In this document: piece after piece, positions 57,234 to 64,000 of the stretch
Layout of the letters: the number at the start of each line of letters is the position of its first letter
Position numbering within the stretch: position 1 is the first letter of the stretch
Source: Hymenobacter metallicola
Lineage (GTDB): Bacteria; Bacteroidota; Bacteroidia; Cytophagales; Hymenobacteraceae
NCBI RefSeq assembly: GCF_004745645.1
Contig: NZ_SRMB01000003.1
Location: 620,001 to 684,000 of the forward strand
Reading direction: 5' to 3'
DNA length: 64,000 nucleotides
Position numbers and translations under genes: made by a program
The notes under the pieces: model-generated
Database searches by the model: none
What the model saw: the letters and a program-made list of their open reading frames with translations, nothing else
What the model was told of the DNA's origin: nothing

Positions 57234-58423
57234 ACGGCGGCCGTGGTAAAAGAAGGTTGTTGCAGGGCCTCGCGGATGCGCCCCAGAGCAGCTTGCAGTA
57301 CCTGCGTGGTTTGGCACAGGCTGACGCGGATAAAGCAGCGGCCATTCGAGCCGAAAATTCCGCCCGGCGTGATAAACACCCGCGCTGCCTGGAGAAGCTT
57401 GTCGCTCAGGGCATAGCCGTCGGGGTAGCCGGCCGGAATAGCGGCCCACACGAATAGCCCCACCTGGTTGCGGGCGAAGGTGCAGCCAATAGTATCAAGC
57501 AGCTCGAAGACCAGCTCCCGGCGGGCGGCGTAGTGGGCATTGAGTTCCTGGTACCAGGTTTCATCCAGGCCAAGGGCTTCCACGGCGGCCAGCTGCACCG
57601 GCAAAAACATGCCCGAGTCGAGGTTGCTCTTGAAGCGCAGCACTTCCTGCAGCAGGTCGGCGCGGCCCACGAGCATGCCCACGCGCCAGCCGGCCATGTT
57701 GTGCGACTTGCTCAACGAGTTCAGTTCCAGCACCACTTCCCGGGCGCCGGGCACGGCCAGTAGGCTCTGGGCCGGTTCCTGGTTCAGAATGAAGCTGTAG
57801 GGGTTGTCGTGAACCAGCAGAATGTGGTGCTCGGCCGCAAAGGCCACTAGTCGGGCGAAGAAAGCAGCATCGGGCGGGGTGCCGGTGGGCATGTGCGGGT
57901 AGTTTACCCACATGAGCTTCACCCGGCTCAGGTCGCGCCGGGCCAGCTGGTCGAGGCCGGGCAGCCAGTTGTTTTCAGCTGTCAGGTCGTAGTCGACCGG
58001 GGTGGCCCCGCTCAGGTGGGCGGCGGCGCGGTAGGCCGGGTAGCCGGGGTTAGGAATCAGCACCTCGTCGCCGGCTTCCAGAAACGTCATGCTGATATGA
58101 ATGATGCCTTCCTTCGAGCCCAGCAAGGGCAGCACCTCGGTTTCGGGGTTCAGAGCCACGCCGTAGCTCCGCTCGTACCAGCCGGCCATAGCCTGGCGCA
58201 GGGCCGGCACACCCTTGTAGTTCTGGTAGGCGTGGGTGTGGGGCTGCTCGGCGGCCTGGGTTAGGGCGGCTACCACGCGGGGGGGGGGCGGCAGGTCGGG
58301 GCTGCCAATGCCGAGGTTGATAACCTGAGCACCGGCCTTGTTCATAGCATCAATTTCCCGCAGCTTCTGGGAGAAGTAGTACTCACTGGTGTGCTGCAGG
58401 CGGCTGGCTACGGAGACTTGCAT
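57230..58423 (-). CDS. PLP-dependent class I/II aminotransferase
   Basis: 397 residues. NLGIGSPDLPPPPRVVAALT near 36, PNPGYPAYRAA near 125, and the PLP lysine in SLSKSHNMAGWR near 235 are fold-type I markers of the LL-DAP/aspartate aminotransferase group. In this operon it most probably transaminates phenylpyruvate and hydroxyphenylpyruvate to Phe and Tyr. A 10-G run (58279-58288) encodes the PPPP segment and may be slippage-prone. Its stop overlaps the tyrA start. Confidence 0.88.
   Translation of the reverse strand: MQVSVASRLQHTSEYYFSQKLREIDAMNKAGAQVINLGIGSPDLPPPPRVVAALTQAAEQPHTHAYQNYKGVPALRQAMAGWYERSYGVALNPETEVLPLLGSKEGIIHISMTFLEAGDEVLIPNPGYPAYRAAAHLSGATPVDYDLTAENNWLPGLDQLARRDLSRVKLMWVNYPHMPTGTPPDAAFFARLVAFAAEHHILLVHDNPYSFILNQEPAQSLLAVPGAREVVLELNSLSKSHNMAGWRVGMLVGRADLLQEVLRFKSNLDSGMFLPVQLAAVEALGLDETWYQELNAHYAARRELVFELLDTIGCTFARNQVGLFVWAAIPAGYPDGYALSDKLLQAARVFITPGGIFGSNGRCFIRVSLCQTTQVLQAALGRIREALQQPSFTTAAV
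58279..58288. repeat. G10 homopolymer inside the aminotransferase gene
   Basis: Ten consecutive G on the plus strand encode the PPPP of SPDLPPPPRVV near residue 45. A one-base slip would truncate the protein. Confidence 0.6.
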
Positions 58424-58518
58424 GGCGGTTGGGGTATGCTAAAAGGTTGATTACTTGTCTGGTCCTGCTTCGGCTGCGCGTTGTCGCCGCTCAGCAGGGC
58501 GTCCTGGAAAGTTGGGCG

Positions 58519-59352
58519 TTACTTGTGCGTGGTGCCTTTGTGATACACGCCCAGCACTTCCAGGCCTTCCGTTACGGGCTTCATTTCCCGCAAAGCCGCT
58601 TCGAGCTGGGCCGGGTCGTCGAATTCGAGGTCGGCGTGGAAGTAGTAGTGCCAGGTTTTGGCCGGAATCGGGAAAGACTGCAGCTTGGAGAGGTTGATGC
58701 CCTGGTCGGCAATCCGGATGAGGACCTGGGCCAGGCTGCCCTGGGAGTGAGTTGTATGAAAATAGACCGAAGCCTTGTTGGGCTGCTCCACCGTGGCGGC
58801 GTTTTCGGGGCGGGCCACCACCAGAAAGCGGGTGTAGTTCTTCTTTTCCGAGTGAATGTCCTTGCCCAGAATTTCCAGGTCGAACAGCTCGGCGGCCAGC
58901 TTACCGGCCACGGCGGCGGTGCCCGCCCGCAGCCCTTCCCGAATGCGCTGGGCACTCAGGGCCGTGTCCTCGGTTTCGACCAGGCGCCAGTGCCCGTGCT
59001 GGTTGAGGAAGTCGGCGCACTGCAGCAGGGCCATGGGGTGGGAATGCACCTCCTGAATATCATCGAGCCGCTGGCCGGGCAGGGCCATCAGGTGCTGGCG
59101 AATCTGCAGATACACTTCCCCCGTCACGCGCAGGTCGGCTTGGCGCAGCAGGTTGTAGTTGGGCAGAATGCTGCCGGCAATGGAATTTTCGATGGCCATG
59201 AGTCCGTGCCCGGTGACGCCGCCGGCCACCTGCCGCACCACCTCGCCAAAGGTGGCGCAGGGCGTAGTCAGCGTGCCGGTACCGAAGTAGTGGCGGGCGG
59301 CTATCTGGTGAAAACTTCCTTCAAAGCCCTGAATGGCGACGGTCGGGAGCAT
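58519..59352 (-). CDS. pheA: Prephenate dehydratase
   Basis: 277 residues (MLPTVAIQGFEGSFHQIAAR). The catalytic domain contains GLMAIENSIAGSI near 50 and the TRF motif in KKNYTRFLVV near 175. The C-terminal ACT domain has GSLAQVLIRIADQGINL near 207; the usual ESRP is replaced by QSFP. It converts prephenate to phenylpyruvate, and the ACT domain may give feedback by Phe. It is the first structural gene of the operon, only 22 nt after the second attenuator terminator. Confidence 0.93.
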   Translation of the reverse strand: MLPTVAIQGFEGSFHQIAARHYFGTGTLTTPCATFGEVVRQVAGGVTGHGLMAIENSIAGSILPNYNLLRQADLRVTGEVYLQIRQHLMALPGQRLDDIQEVHSHPMALLQCADFLNQHGHWRLVETEDTALSAQRIREGLRAGTAAVAGKLAAELFDLEILGKDIHSEKKNYTRFLVVARPENAATVEQPNKASVYFHTTHSQGSLAQVLIRIADQGINLSKLQSFPIPAKTWHYYFHADLEFDDPAQLEAALREMKPVTEGLEVLGVYHKGTTHK

Positions 59353-59374
59353 GGCGAGGTACTGGAAAAGGTAT

Positions 59375-59403
59375 AAAAAAAGGCCTCCGGAGTGCGGGGC
59401 CTT
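59375..59403 (-). terminator. Attenuator 2 terminator before pheA
   Basis: On the minus-strand RNA, AAGGCC...GGCCTT forms a stem of about 9 bp with one bulge, followed by seven U. It lies 22 nt upstream of the pheA ATG and follows leader peptide 2. Confidence 0.8.
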
Positions 59404-59430
59404 GGTTTTGCTTCTGGTGCTGCGCTCTGG

Positions 59431-59511
59431 TCAGCTTTGGCAAATCGGGCCCGGCTTCTTCGTAAAAAAGAAGTAGGTGTAGCCGTAATACAGATAAGCC
59501 GAAGTGAGCAT
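59431..59511 (-). CDS. Leader peptide 2 of the aromatic operon (Tyr/Phe-rich)
   Basis: A 26-residue open frame from ATG 59511 to TGA 59431. It contains AYLYYGYTYFFF: five Tyr and three Phe in twelve residues, the signature of a ribosome-stalling leader sensing charged tRNA-Tyr and tRNA-Phe. Its RNA can pair CGGCUU (59496-59501, region 1) with AAGCCG (59452-59457, region 2), and GGGCC of region 2 (59448-59452) with GGCCC of the terminator 5' arm. Region 2 lies inside the reading frame. It is too short for ordinary gene callers. Confidence 0.85.
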   Translation of the reverse strand: MLTSAYLYYGYTYFFFTKKPGPICQS

Positions 59512-59531
59512 GCGGGGCAAGGTGTACGCGT

Positions 59532-59566
59532 AAAAAAAGCGCCTCCCGAGGTTGTCGAGAGGCGCT
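59532..59566 (-). terminator. Attenuator 1 terminator
   Basis: On the minus-strand RNA, AGCGCCUCUCGA pairs with UCGGGAGGCGCU (one U-G pair, 5-nt loop), then seven U. It follows leader peptide 1 and precedes leader peptide 2. Confidence 0.88.
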
Positions 59567-59605
59567 GAAGGTTTCGGGGTGAAAAGCTACAGAGGGGCCG
59601 CTCGA

Positions 59606-59665
59606 CTACGCGTGGGCGTAGTAGAAGTAATAGCTAAAAAAGAAGCGGCCGGTGTGCTGTAGCAT
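59606..59665 (-). CDS. Leader peptide 1 of the aromatic operon (Phe/Tyr-rich)
   Basis: A 19-residue open frame, MLQHTGRFFFSYYFYYAHA, from ATG 59665 to TAG 59606, with eight Phe/Tyr in nine positions (interrupted by one Ser). The RNA supports the textbook switch: region 1 GGCCGCU (59644-59650) pairs with region 2 AGCGGCC (59596-59602). Region 2 extended (UCGAGCGGC, 59597-59605, just after the stop) pairs with GCCUCUCGA of the terminator 5' arm. A ribosome stalled at Phe/Tyr codons would mask region 1 and favour the antiterminator. Confidence 0.88.
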   Translation of the reverse strand: MLQHTGRFFFSYYFYYAHA

Positions 59666-59715
59666 GAGAATCAGGTGCTTTACGTCGGCAAGGTGGGGCA
59701 GGAGGCTGGCAATTC

Positions 59716-59744
59716 CAAATTAATTTTTGAAAAAAGTATACAAA
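59716..59744 (-). promoter_or_regulatory. Promoter of the aromatic amino acid operon
   Basis: On the minus strand, TTTG (59741-59744), 17 nt, then TTAATTTG (59716-59723), one base from the TAnnTTTG box. The predicted start near 59709 leaves about 44 nt before leader peptide 1. The surrounding DNA is AT-rich. Confidence 0.6.
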
Positions 59745-59837
59745 CAAACGTTCGGTAGCAGCCCGGAAACGCCCGAAATCCTGCATCTTACTTCTCTTTT
59801 GCTTCCGTAATTCTTTTTGCTTTTCGCTAGTATATCC

Positions 59838-61037
59838 ATGCGTTATTATCTATTGCTGGCAGCCTCGGTGCTAGCCGCTCCCGGAGCCTGGGCCCAGACT
59901 ACTATCCCGGCCGATCTGCTGCCCAAGGCCGAGCAGCTCGTGCAAAAACAGCAGTACGAAACTGCCTACGACCTACTTGAAAAGGCCGACCCCAAAAACC
60001 AGCAGCCTCAGGTGTTGCTGGCCAAAGAAAAACTGGTGCTCGACAATTACCTGGTCAGCATGGGCCACCAGATGTTCGGGCTTAGAAACCTGAAGCCCGG
60101 CGAAACCGTGGGGCAGCTGCGCGGCAAGGAAGGCGACTACAGTATGCACCCCCTGGATTTGCCCCTGGAGCTGAACCGCCTGCAGCGCAAGTACCCCACC
60201 AACTACGCCTTGGCCAAAGGGCTGGGCGACTATTACTACGCTGTGCAGCAATGCGGCTGTGGGGAACAAGACAAAACCGCAGCGCAGCTGCTGGACCTGG
60301 TGCTGCGCTACTACGGCGCCGCTCACGCCCACGGCCTCGGCGACTTTATGTCGCACTACGCGGTGGGCTATGCCAACCTGATGCAGCAAAAGACGGCGGC
60401 CAGCATACCTCCCTTTGAGAAATCTATTGCCCTGAATCCGCAGTATCCGACCTCGCACTACAACCTGGCTTATGCTCTGATGCACTTAAATCGGCAGGCC
60501 GAGGCCGTTCCTCACGCGCAACAAGCCTACGACCTGTACACGGACCCCGAACTCAAGGCCGATGCGGTTCGGATGCTGGGCGTCTTGTATCAAGAGCAGA
60601 AACAACCGGCCGAGGCCCTGAAGGCTTACCGGCAAAGTCTGGCCCTGCAGCCCGATAATTACCAAACCCTCAAGCTGATGCTGGCAATGGCCGTGCCCGC
60701 CCGCTCGCCCGAAGCCACCGAGCTGGCTACCCGCCTCTACCGCCTCGACCCGGCCGACGACCAGATGTTCATCGATATCATGGACATCTACCAGGCCAGC
60801 AAGCAGTGGGCCGAAGCGGAGGCGTTTTTTCGCAGCCAGCTGCCCTCTACCCCCAAAGAGCCGGCGCCGCAGGGGCTGCTGCACTTTTACCTGGCCATTC
60901 TGAACATGCAGCTGGAGCGGCCCAAAGAAGCGCGGCCTCATTTTCTGGAGGCACAGAAGCAGCTAGCCAAAGTTGTAAAGCCCGACCACGAAATGTTCAG
61001 TGTCATTAAGCGGGGGCTGGCCGAAACCAAGCCATAG
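59838..61037 (+). CDS. Exported TPR protein
   Basis: 399 residues from the ATG at 59838 (MRYYLLLAASVLAAPGAWAQ, a signal peptide). Several TPR helices follow, including NPQYPTSHYNLAYALMHLNR and EQKQPAEALKAYRQSLALQP. TPR domains mediate protein contacts; the partner is unknown. Periplasmic location is expected. It is divergent from the aromatic operon, with the attenuator region in the 485-nt gap. Confidence 0.8.
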   Translation: MRYYLLLAASVLAAPGAWAQTTIPADLLPKAEQLVQKQQYETAYDLLEKADPKNQQPQVLLAKEKLVLDNYLVSMGHQMFGLRNLKPGETVGQLRGKEGDYSMHPLDLPLELNRLQRKYPTNYALAKGLGDYYYAVQQCGCGEQDKTAAQLLDLVLRYYGAAHAHGLGDFMSHYAVGYANLMQQKTAASIPPFEKSIALNPQYPTSHYNLAYALMHLNRQAEAVPHAQQAYDLYTDPELKADAVRMLGVLYQEQKQPAEALKAYRQSLALQPDNYQTLKLMLAMAVPARSPEATELATRLYRLDPADDQMFIDIMDIYQASKQWAEAEAFFRSQLPSTPKEPAPQGLLHFYLAILNMQLERPKEARPHFLEAQKQLAKVVKPDHEMFSVIKRGLAETKP

Positions 61038-61058
61038 GGAGCATCGGGTGGGTTAAAT

Positions 61059-61103
61059 TCCAGATCAGGCGGTCGGGTGTAAATGCCGGCCGCCTGATCT
61101 GGA
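61059..61103. terminator. Convergent terminator, perfect 14-bp stem
   Basis: TCCAGATCAGGCGG (61059-61072) pairs perfectly with 61090-61103. It separates the TPR and VWA genes. No long T tract follows. Confidence 0.7.
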
Positions 61104-61136
61104 CTTCAGTGTAGGCGTCTAGCCCACTGTTATGTA

Positions 61137-62753
61137 TCAGTAGCGCTGCCCGTCTGCCGTCGGTTCGCGTTGGGCGGTGGCGCCCAGCTCGGCAGCCCGG
61201 CGTACCAGCTCGGCAAACTCCCGGCGCGACCCATCAGCGTCCCGGTTCTGGCCCGACTCGGCCAGGCGCAGCGCGGCTTCGTAGCTGGCCGTGCCCCGGT
61301 AGCTGGACTGGCGCAGCAGCATGCCAAACTGAGCTACCGCCGCCGCAAAGCGTAGGTTGTCGGAGGCCTGCTCTATCCCGGAGTCGGTGCCGGATACGGG
61401 CAGGGAAATCAGGCGGCTGGGGCTGCCTTGGGGCTCCTGGTAGCGCAGCTTTACGGTGAGCAGCTCGGCGGAGCTAGGGGCTGGGGTGTAGCCCGGCGCG
61501 GTGGTCTGGTATTTCAGTGGGTCGACGGCCGGGCGGGCGTTGGTGGGCACAATCTCGTAGAGGGCCGTTACCTGCTGCCCCGCGCCCATTTCCCCGGCAT
61601 CTTTGGTGTCGTCGTTGAAGGCTTCGGCGGCCAGCAGGCGGTTTTCGTAGCCCAGCAGGCGGTAGTGCTGCACCTGGGCCGGGTTGAATTCCACCTGCAC
61701 CTTGACGTCTTTAGCCAGGGTAAACAGGGTGCCGCCAAACTGCTGCACCAACACCCGCCGACCCTCGTTCAGGTTGTCGATATAGGCGTAGTTGCCGTTG
61801 CCTTTGTCGGCCAGCACCTCCATCTTGCTGTCCTGCAAGTTGCCCTGCCCAAAGCCCAGCACCGACAAAAACACCCCCGACTGCCGCTCCTGGGTCACGA
61901 GCTGCTCCATGGCTTCGTCGGAGCTTTCGCCTACGTTGAAGTCGCCGTCGGTAGCTAATACAATACGGGTGGTCGTCCCGGGGCGAGCCTGCTGCCGGGC
62001 CACTTGGTAGGCCAGCCGTAGTCCTTCCCCGCCCGCCGTCGAGCCCCCGGCTTCCAGGTTATCCAGGGCGGCCAGGATTTCGGCGGGCCGGCTGCCCGAG
62101 GTGGGCGGCAGTACTAGGCCCGCCGCCCCGGCATACACCACCATCGACACGTAGTCCTGGGGCCGCAGCTCGCGCACCAGTTCCCGCAGGCTGGCCTTGA
62201 GCAGGGGCAGCTTGTTTTCGTCACTCATCGAGCCCGACACGTCGATAAGGAACACCAGGTTGGCGGGCGGCAAGGCGGCCTTGGCTACTTCCCGGCCCTG
62301 CACCCCCACCAGCACCAGCCGATGCGCCGGGTTCCAGGGGCAGCGGGCCACTTCCGCATTCAGCGTGGCCGGGGCCTCCGGGCGCTGGGGCTGGGGGTAG
62401 TCGTAGTGGAAATAGTTGATGAGCTCCTCCAGGCGCACCGCTTCCGGGGGTGGTAGTTGGTGGTTCTGGGTCAGGAAACGGCGCACGTTGCTGTAGCTGG
62501 CCGGGTCTACGTCGATGGCAAAGGTGCTGAGCGGGGCTTGCCGGACGTCTTCAAACCGGTTTTCCGGCAGCCGGGCGTACGATTCCGTGTTGACAACCGG
62601 TGGGGGCGTTTCGGCCTGGTCGGGCGCGGCCGGCGGCATCTCGTAGACGCTGGCTTGGTCGACGACTTCGTCGGAAGAATATTGTGGGGCACAGGCGGGC
62701 AGCAGCAAGCCGCCGGCCAGCAGCCACAGGGGCCGCAAGCGGTTCAGGTTCAT
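61137..62753 (-). CDS. VWA domain lipoprotein (YfbK-like)
   Basis: 538 residues from the ATG at 62753 (MNLNRLRPLWLLAGGLLLPA then Cys, a lipobox). An N-terminal domain has STFAIDVDPASYSNVRRFL near 75 and EELINYFHYDYP. The VWA domain has VFLIDVSGSMSDENK near 175 (MIDAS DxSxS). The C-terminal ~170 residues match the DUF3520-like tail of YfbK relatives. VWA domains bind ligands through a metal; the function of this family is unknown. Confidence 0.85.
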   Translation of the reverse strand: MNLNRLRPLWLLAGGLLLPACAPQYSSDEVVDQASVYEMPPAAPDQAETPPPVVNTESYARLPENRFEDVRQAPLSTFAIDVDPASYSNVRRFLTQNHQLPPPEAVRLEELINYFHYDYPQPQRPEAPATLNAEVARCPWNPAHRLVLVGVQGREVAKAALPPANLVFLIDVSGSMSDENKLPLLKASLRELVRELRPQDYVSMVVYAGAAGLVLPPTSGSRPAEILAALDNLEAGGSTAGGEGLRLAYQVARQQARPGTTTRIVLATDGDFNVGESSDEAMEQLVTQERQSGVFLSVLGFGQGNLQDSKMEVLADKGNGNYAYIDNLNEGRRVLVQQFGGTLFTLAKDVKVQVEFNPAQVQHYRLLGYENRLLAAEAFNDDTKDAGEMGAGQQVTALYEIVPTNARPAVDPLKYQTTAPGYTPAPSSAELLTVKLRYQEPQGSPSRLISLPVSGTDSGIEQASDNLRFAAAVAQFGMLLRQSSYRGTASYEAALRLAESGQNRDADGSRREFAELVRRAAELGATAQREPTADGQRY

Positions 62754-63102
62754 AAGAGGAAGGAGTAGGGATGAGAAGGGAAACGACCGAAATGCCCATG
62801 CTTCCGCCGCTGAAGCCAATGGCTTGAATTCAGAACTTTTCCAGGAAAAGAAGCGCGTGGTCAGGAGCTGCCGTCGCGAGCGGACAGCCCGGAGAACGGG
62901 GCGGAAGGGCTCTGCCAGGAGAGCTGCGGATTCGGTAATACGTGCGAAAGCGGCGCCGCTTCGTGGTTATTTATACCACGGTTCCCAACTAAGTAACCCA
63001 GCGGTTACACACTTTTTTCTAACATAATTCGGGCAAGAATAAGTAGCTGATAATTGTATAATAAAAAGGTATGCTGATTCGTTGGGCGCTGGCCCAAACA
63101 AA
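62754..63102. other. Intergenic region without a recognisable gene
   Basis: This stretch upstream of the VWA gene shows two short inverted repeats (CGTGG...CCACG near 62963, and GTAACC-CAGC-GGTTAC at about 62993-63008) in an AT-richer patch. No frame has a credible protein and no -7 box is clear. Confidence 0.4.
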
Positions 63103-63137
63103 AAACTCCCGACCAGTCGCCCACCGGTCGGGAGTTT
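63103..63137 (-). terminator. Intrinsic terminator, perfect 12-bp stem
   Basis: AAACTCCCGACC (63103-63114) pairs with 63126-63137; A and T tracts flank both sides. It lies about 200 nt after the stop of the partial gene at 63343; the stretch between shows no credible gene. Confidence 0.82.
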
Positions 63138-63342
63138 CTTTTGAGTGGCCCTCTGGCGGGAAGCGGTTACCCCCGCAGGACCTAATAAAGGGAGGTGGCG
63201 CCCGGCAGGCCGGAGCCCGGCCGCGGCTGTGTCCGGGCCACTTGCTGCCGTTGGGCAACAGGCAAGCCGCCCGGACCGTGGCGGCACCAGCTGCCGCAAG
63301 CAGCTGCCGATGCCTCATAAGATGGGCAGCACTTCTCATGAC

Positions 63343-64000
63343 TTAGTTGCCTTGCAAGGCGTGCTTGATACGCCACGGAATGCTGCGCAGCCGCTGCCAC
63401 ACGCCTTGCGGGGTGTAAATAGGGGAGGAAGAAACAGAGCAAGTAACTACGACCAAGCCGCCCAGCTGCCTGGTATCAGCTACCAACTGGATGCGTAGGG
63501 GTTGAGGGGTAGCTGGCTGGTGGATCTGGACTCTTTCGTAGCCAATAGAGCTGATCTGGAGCATACGGTGCTGGTCTTCGGGCAACACAGCCAGCGAGAA
63601 GGTGCCATCCGAAGCCGTGGACACGCCGTGCGTAGTGCCTTCCAAAAGCACCGTAACTCCGGGTAGACCCATGCCATTCTCTTTGTCGGTTATCCGGCCG
63701 GTCAGAGTAAAGGTGGGCTCGGCCGTATCCGTGGCTCTGTCCATAGGATTCGGGTGCTTCTTACCCGTTGGAGCCTCCGTTGGCACGCCCTGTTGGTCGG
63801 TGTAGGCATATTTACCCGCAGCATGCTGGGCCTGAGCCGTAGCAGGCACTACCGTCCGGACGCTCAGCAACGCCGCTGTAGCGGCCAGGGCCGTTTGCCA
63901 CCACGCGGCCCGGGGCGCCGCCACAACCGCCTGCAGCTCCCGGTTGAGCTGACTGGCCCCAAACCGCCCGCAGGTAGGGCGCGTGGCGGCGGCCAGCATG
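63343..64000 (-). CDS. Carboxypeptidase-like regulatory domain protein (5' end outside window)
   Basis: At least 218 residues are visible. The frame is open through the window edge, and the first visible residues (ATRPTCGRFGASQLNREL) look like the interior of an N-terminal Cys-containing module common in Bacteroidota, so the ATG at 63999 is probably not the start. A membrane segment (WWQTALAATAALLSV) near 33-48 follows. FTLTGRITDKENGMGLPGVT begins a carboxypeptidase-regulatory-like (CarbopepD_reg_2) domain. Function unknown. Confidence 0.7.
   Translation of the reverse strand, partial: MLAAATRPTCGRFGASQLNRELQAVVAAPRAAWWQTALAATAALLSVRTVVPATAQAQHAAGKYAYTDQQGVPTEAPTGKKHPNPMDRATDTAEPTFTLTGRITDKENGMGLPGVTVLLEGTTHGVSTASDGTFSLAVLPEDQHRMLQISSIGYERVQIHQPATPQPLRIQLVADTRQLGGLVVVTCSVSSSPIYTPQGVWQRLRSIPWRIKHALQGN

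Noticed and set aside
63019..63339. 106-codon minus-strand frame after the partial regulatory-domain gene
   Set aside because: It runs across a strong terminator hairpin, is rich in Arg/Pro/Ala and shows no domain.

Overview
The window looks like a chromosomal segment of a Hymenobacter-like member of the Bacteroidota (order Cytophagales). The GC content is high by eye. Supporting signs are a surface protein ending in a type IX secretion sorting domain, many Sec lipoproteins, and carotenoid genes of the CrtD/CruF type. Promoter -7 boxes follow the Bacteroidota pattern TAnnTTTG, there is almost no Shine-Dalgarno sequence, and several genes start with TTG. I saw no rRNA, tRNA, CRISPR array or intact insertion sequence. 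The genus is inferred from protein flavour, not from a marker gene.

Layout. 1-9.7 kb is an alpha-glucan block: a partial MFS sugar transporter, a GH13 amylase, an SDR oxidoreductase, a GxxExxY cassette bounded by inverted repeats, a cyclomaltodextrinase/neopullulanase, a lipoprotein, and a GT35-like phosphorylase that lacks the PLP lysine. 9.7-13.2 kb holds an esterase, a decayed copy of the phosphorylase 3' end, an overlapping YcgG-DUF1989 gene pair, and a GDSL-type hydrolase. 13.3-21 kb holds a broken tail-collar gene, a T9SS cargo protein, thioredoxin with a small partner, a TetR regulator, carotenoid genes, RlmI and an SRPBCC protein. 21-33 kb is mostly housekeeping: a SIMPL lipoprotein, SNF2 helicase, LolC/E-like permease, methyltransferase, RbfA, RpiB, TatC and GlyA. 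33-43 kb holds a sigma/anti-sigma pair, phosphatase, NADAR, pterin dehydratase, RsmI, Lnt, an inositol monophosphatase-like enzyme and an erythromycin-esterase-like protein. 43-54.7 kb holds a radical SAM enzyme, a TlpA-like protein, RadA, a histidine kinase next to a response regulator fused to a thioredoxin-reductase-like domain, a phosphoesterase and an acyltransferase. 55-59.7 kb is the aromatic amino acid operon on the minus strand: leader-leader-pheA-aminotransferase-tyrA-DAHP synthase/chorismate mutase. 59.8-64 kb holds a TPR protein, a VWA lipoprotein and a partial regulatory-domain protein.

The most striking finding is upstream of pheA. Two short open reading frames lie in tandem, one containing FFFSYYFYY and the other YLYYGYTYFFF. 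Each is followed by an intrinsic terminator with a seven-U tract. For the first, the classical 1:2, 2:3 and 3:4 alternative pairings can be written down from the sequence. This is a double ribosome-mediated attenuator sensing Phe and Tyr, placed in front of an operon that makes both.

Other signals worth attention are three intergenic elements built from an 8-nt GTGA-containing period in inverted arms, and a 21-bp-phased array of GAAA-N3-TTTC sites upstream of the acyltransferase gene. There is also the YcgG/DUF1989 pair, possibly for guanidino chemistry, a LacI-type operator upstream of the phosphorylase, and a recurring promoter geometry that predicts leaderless mRNAs.
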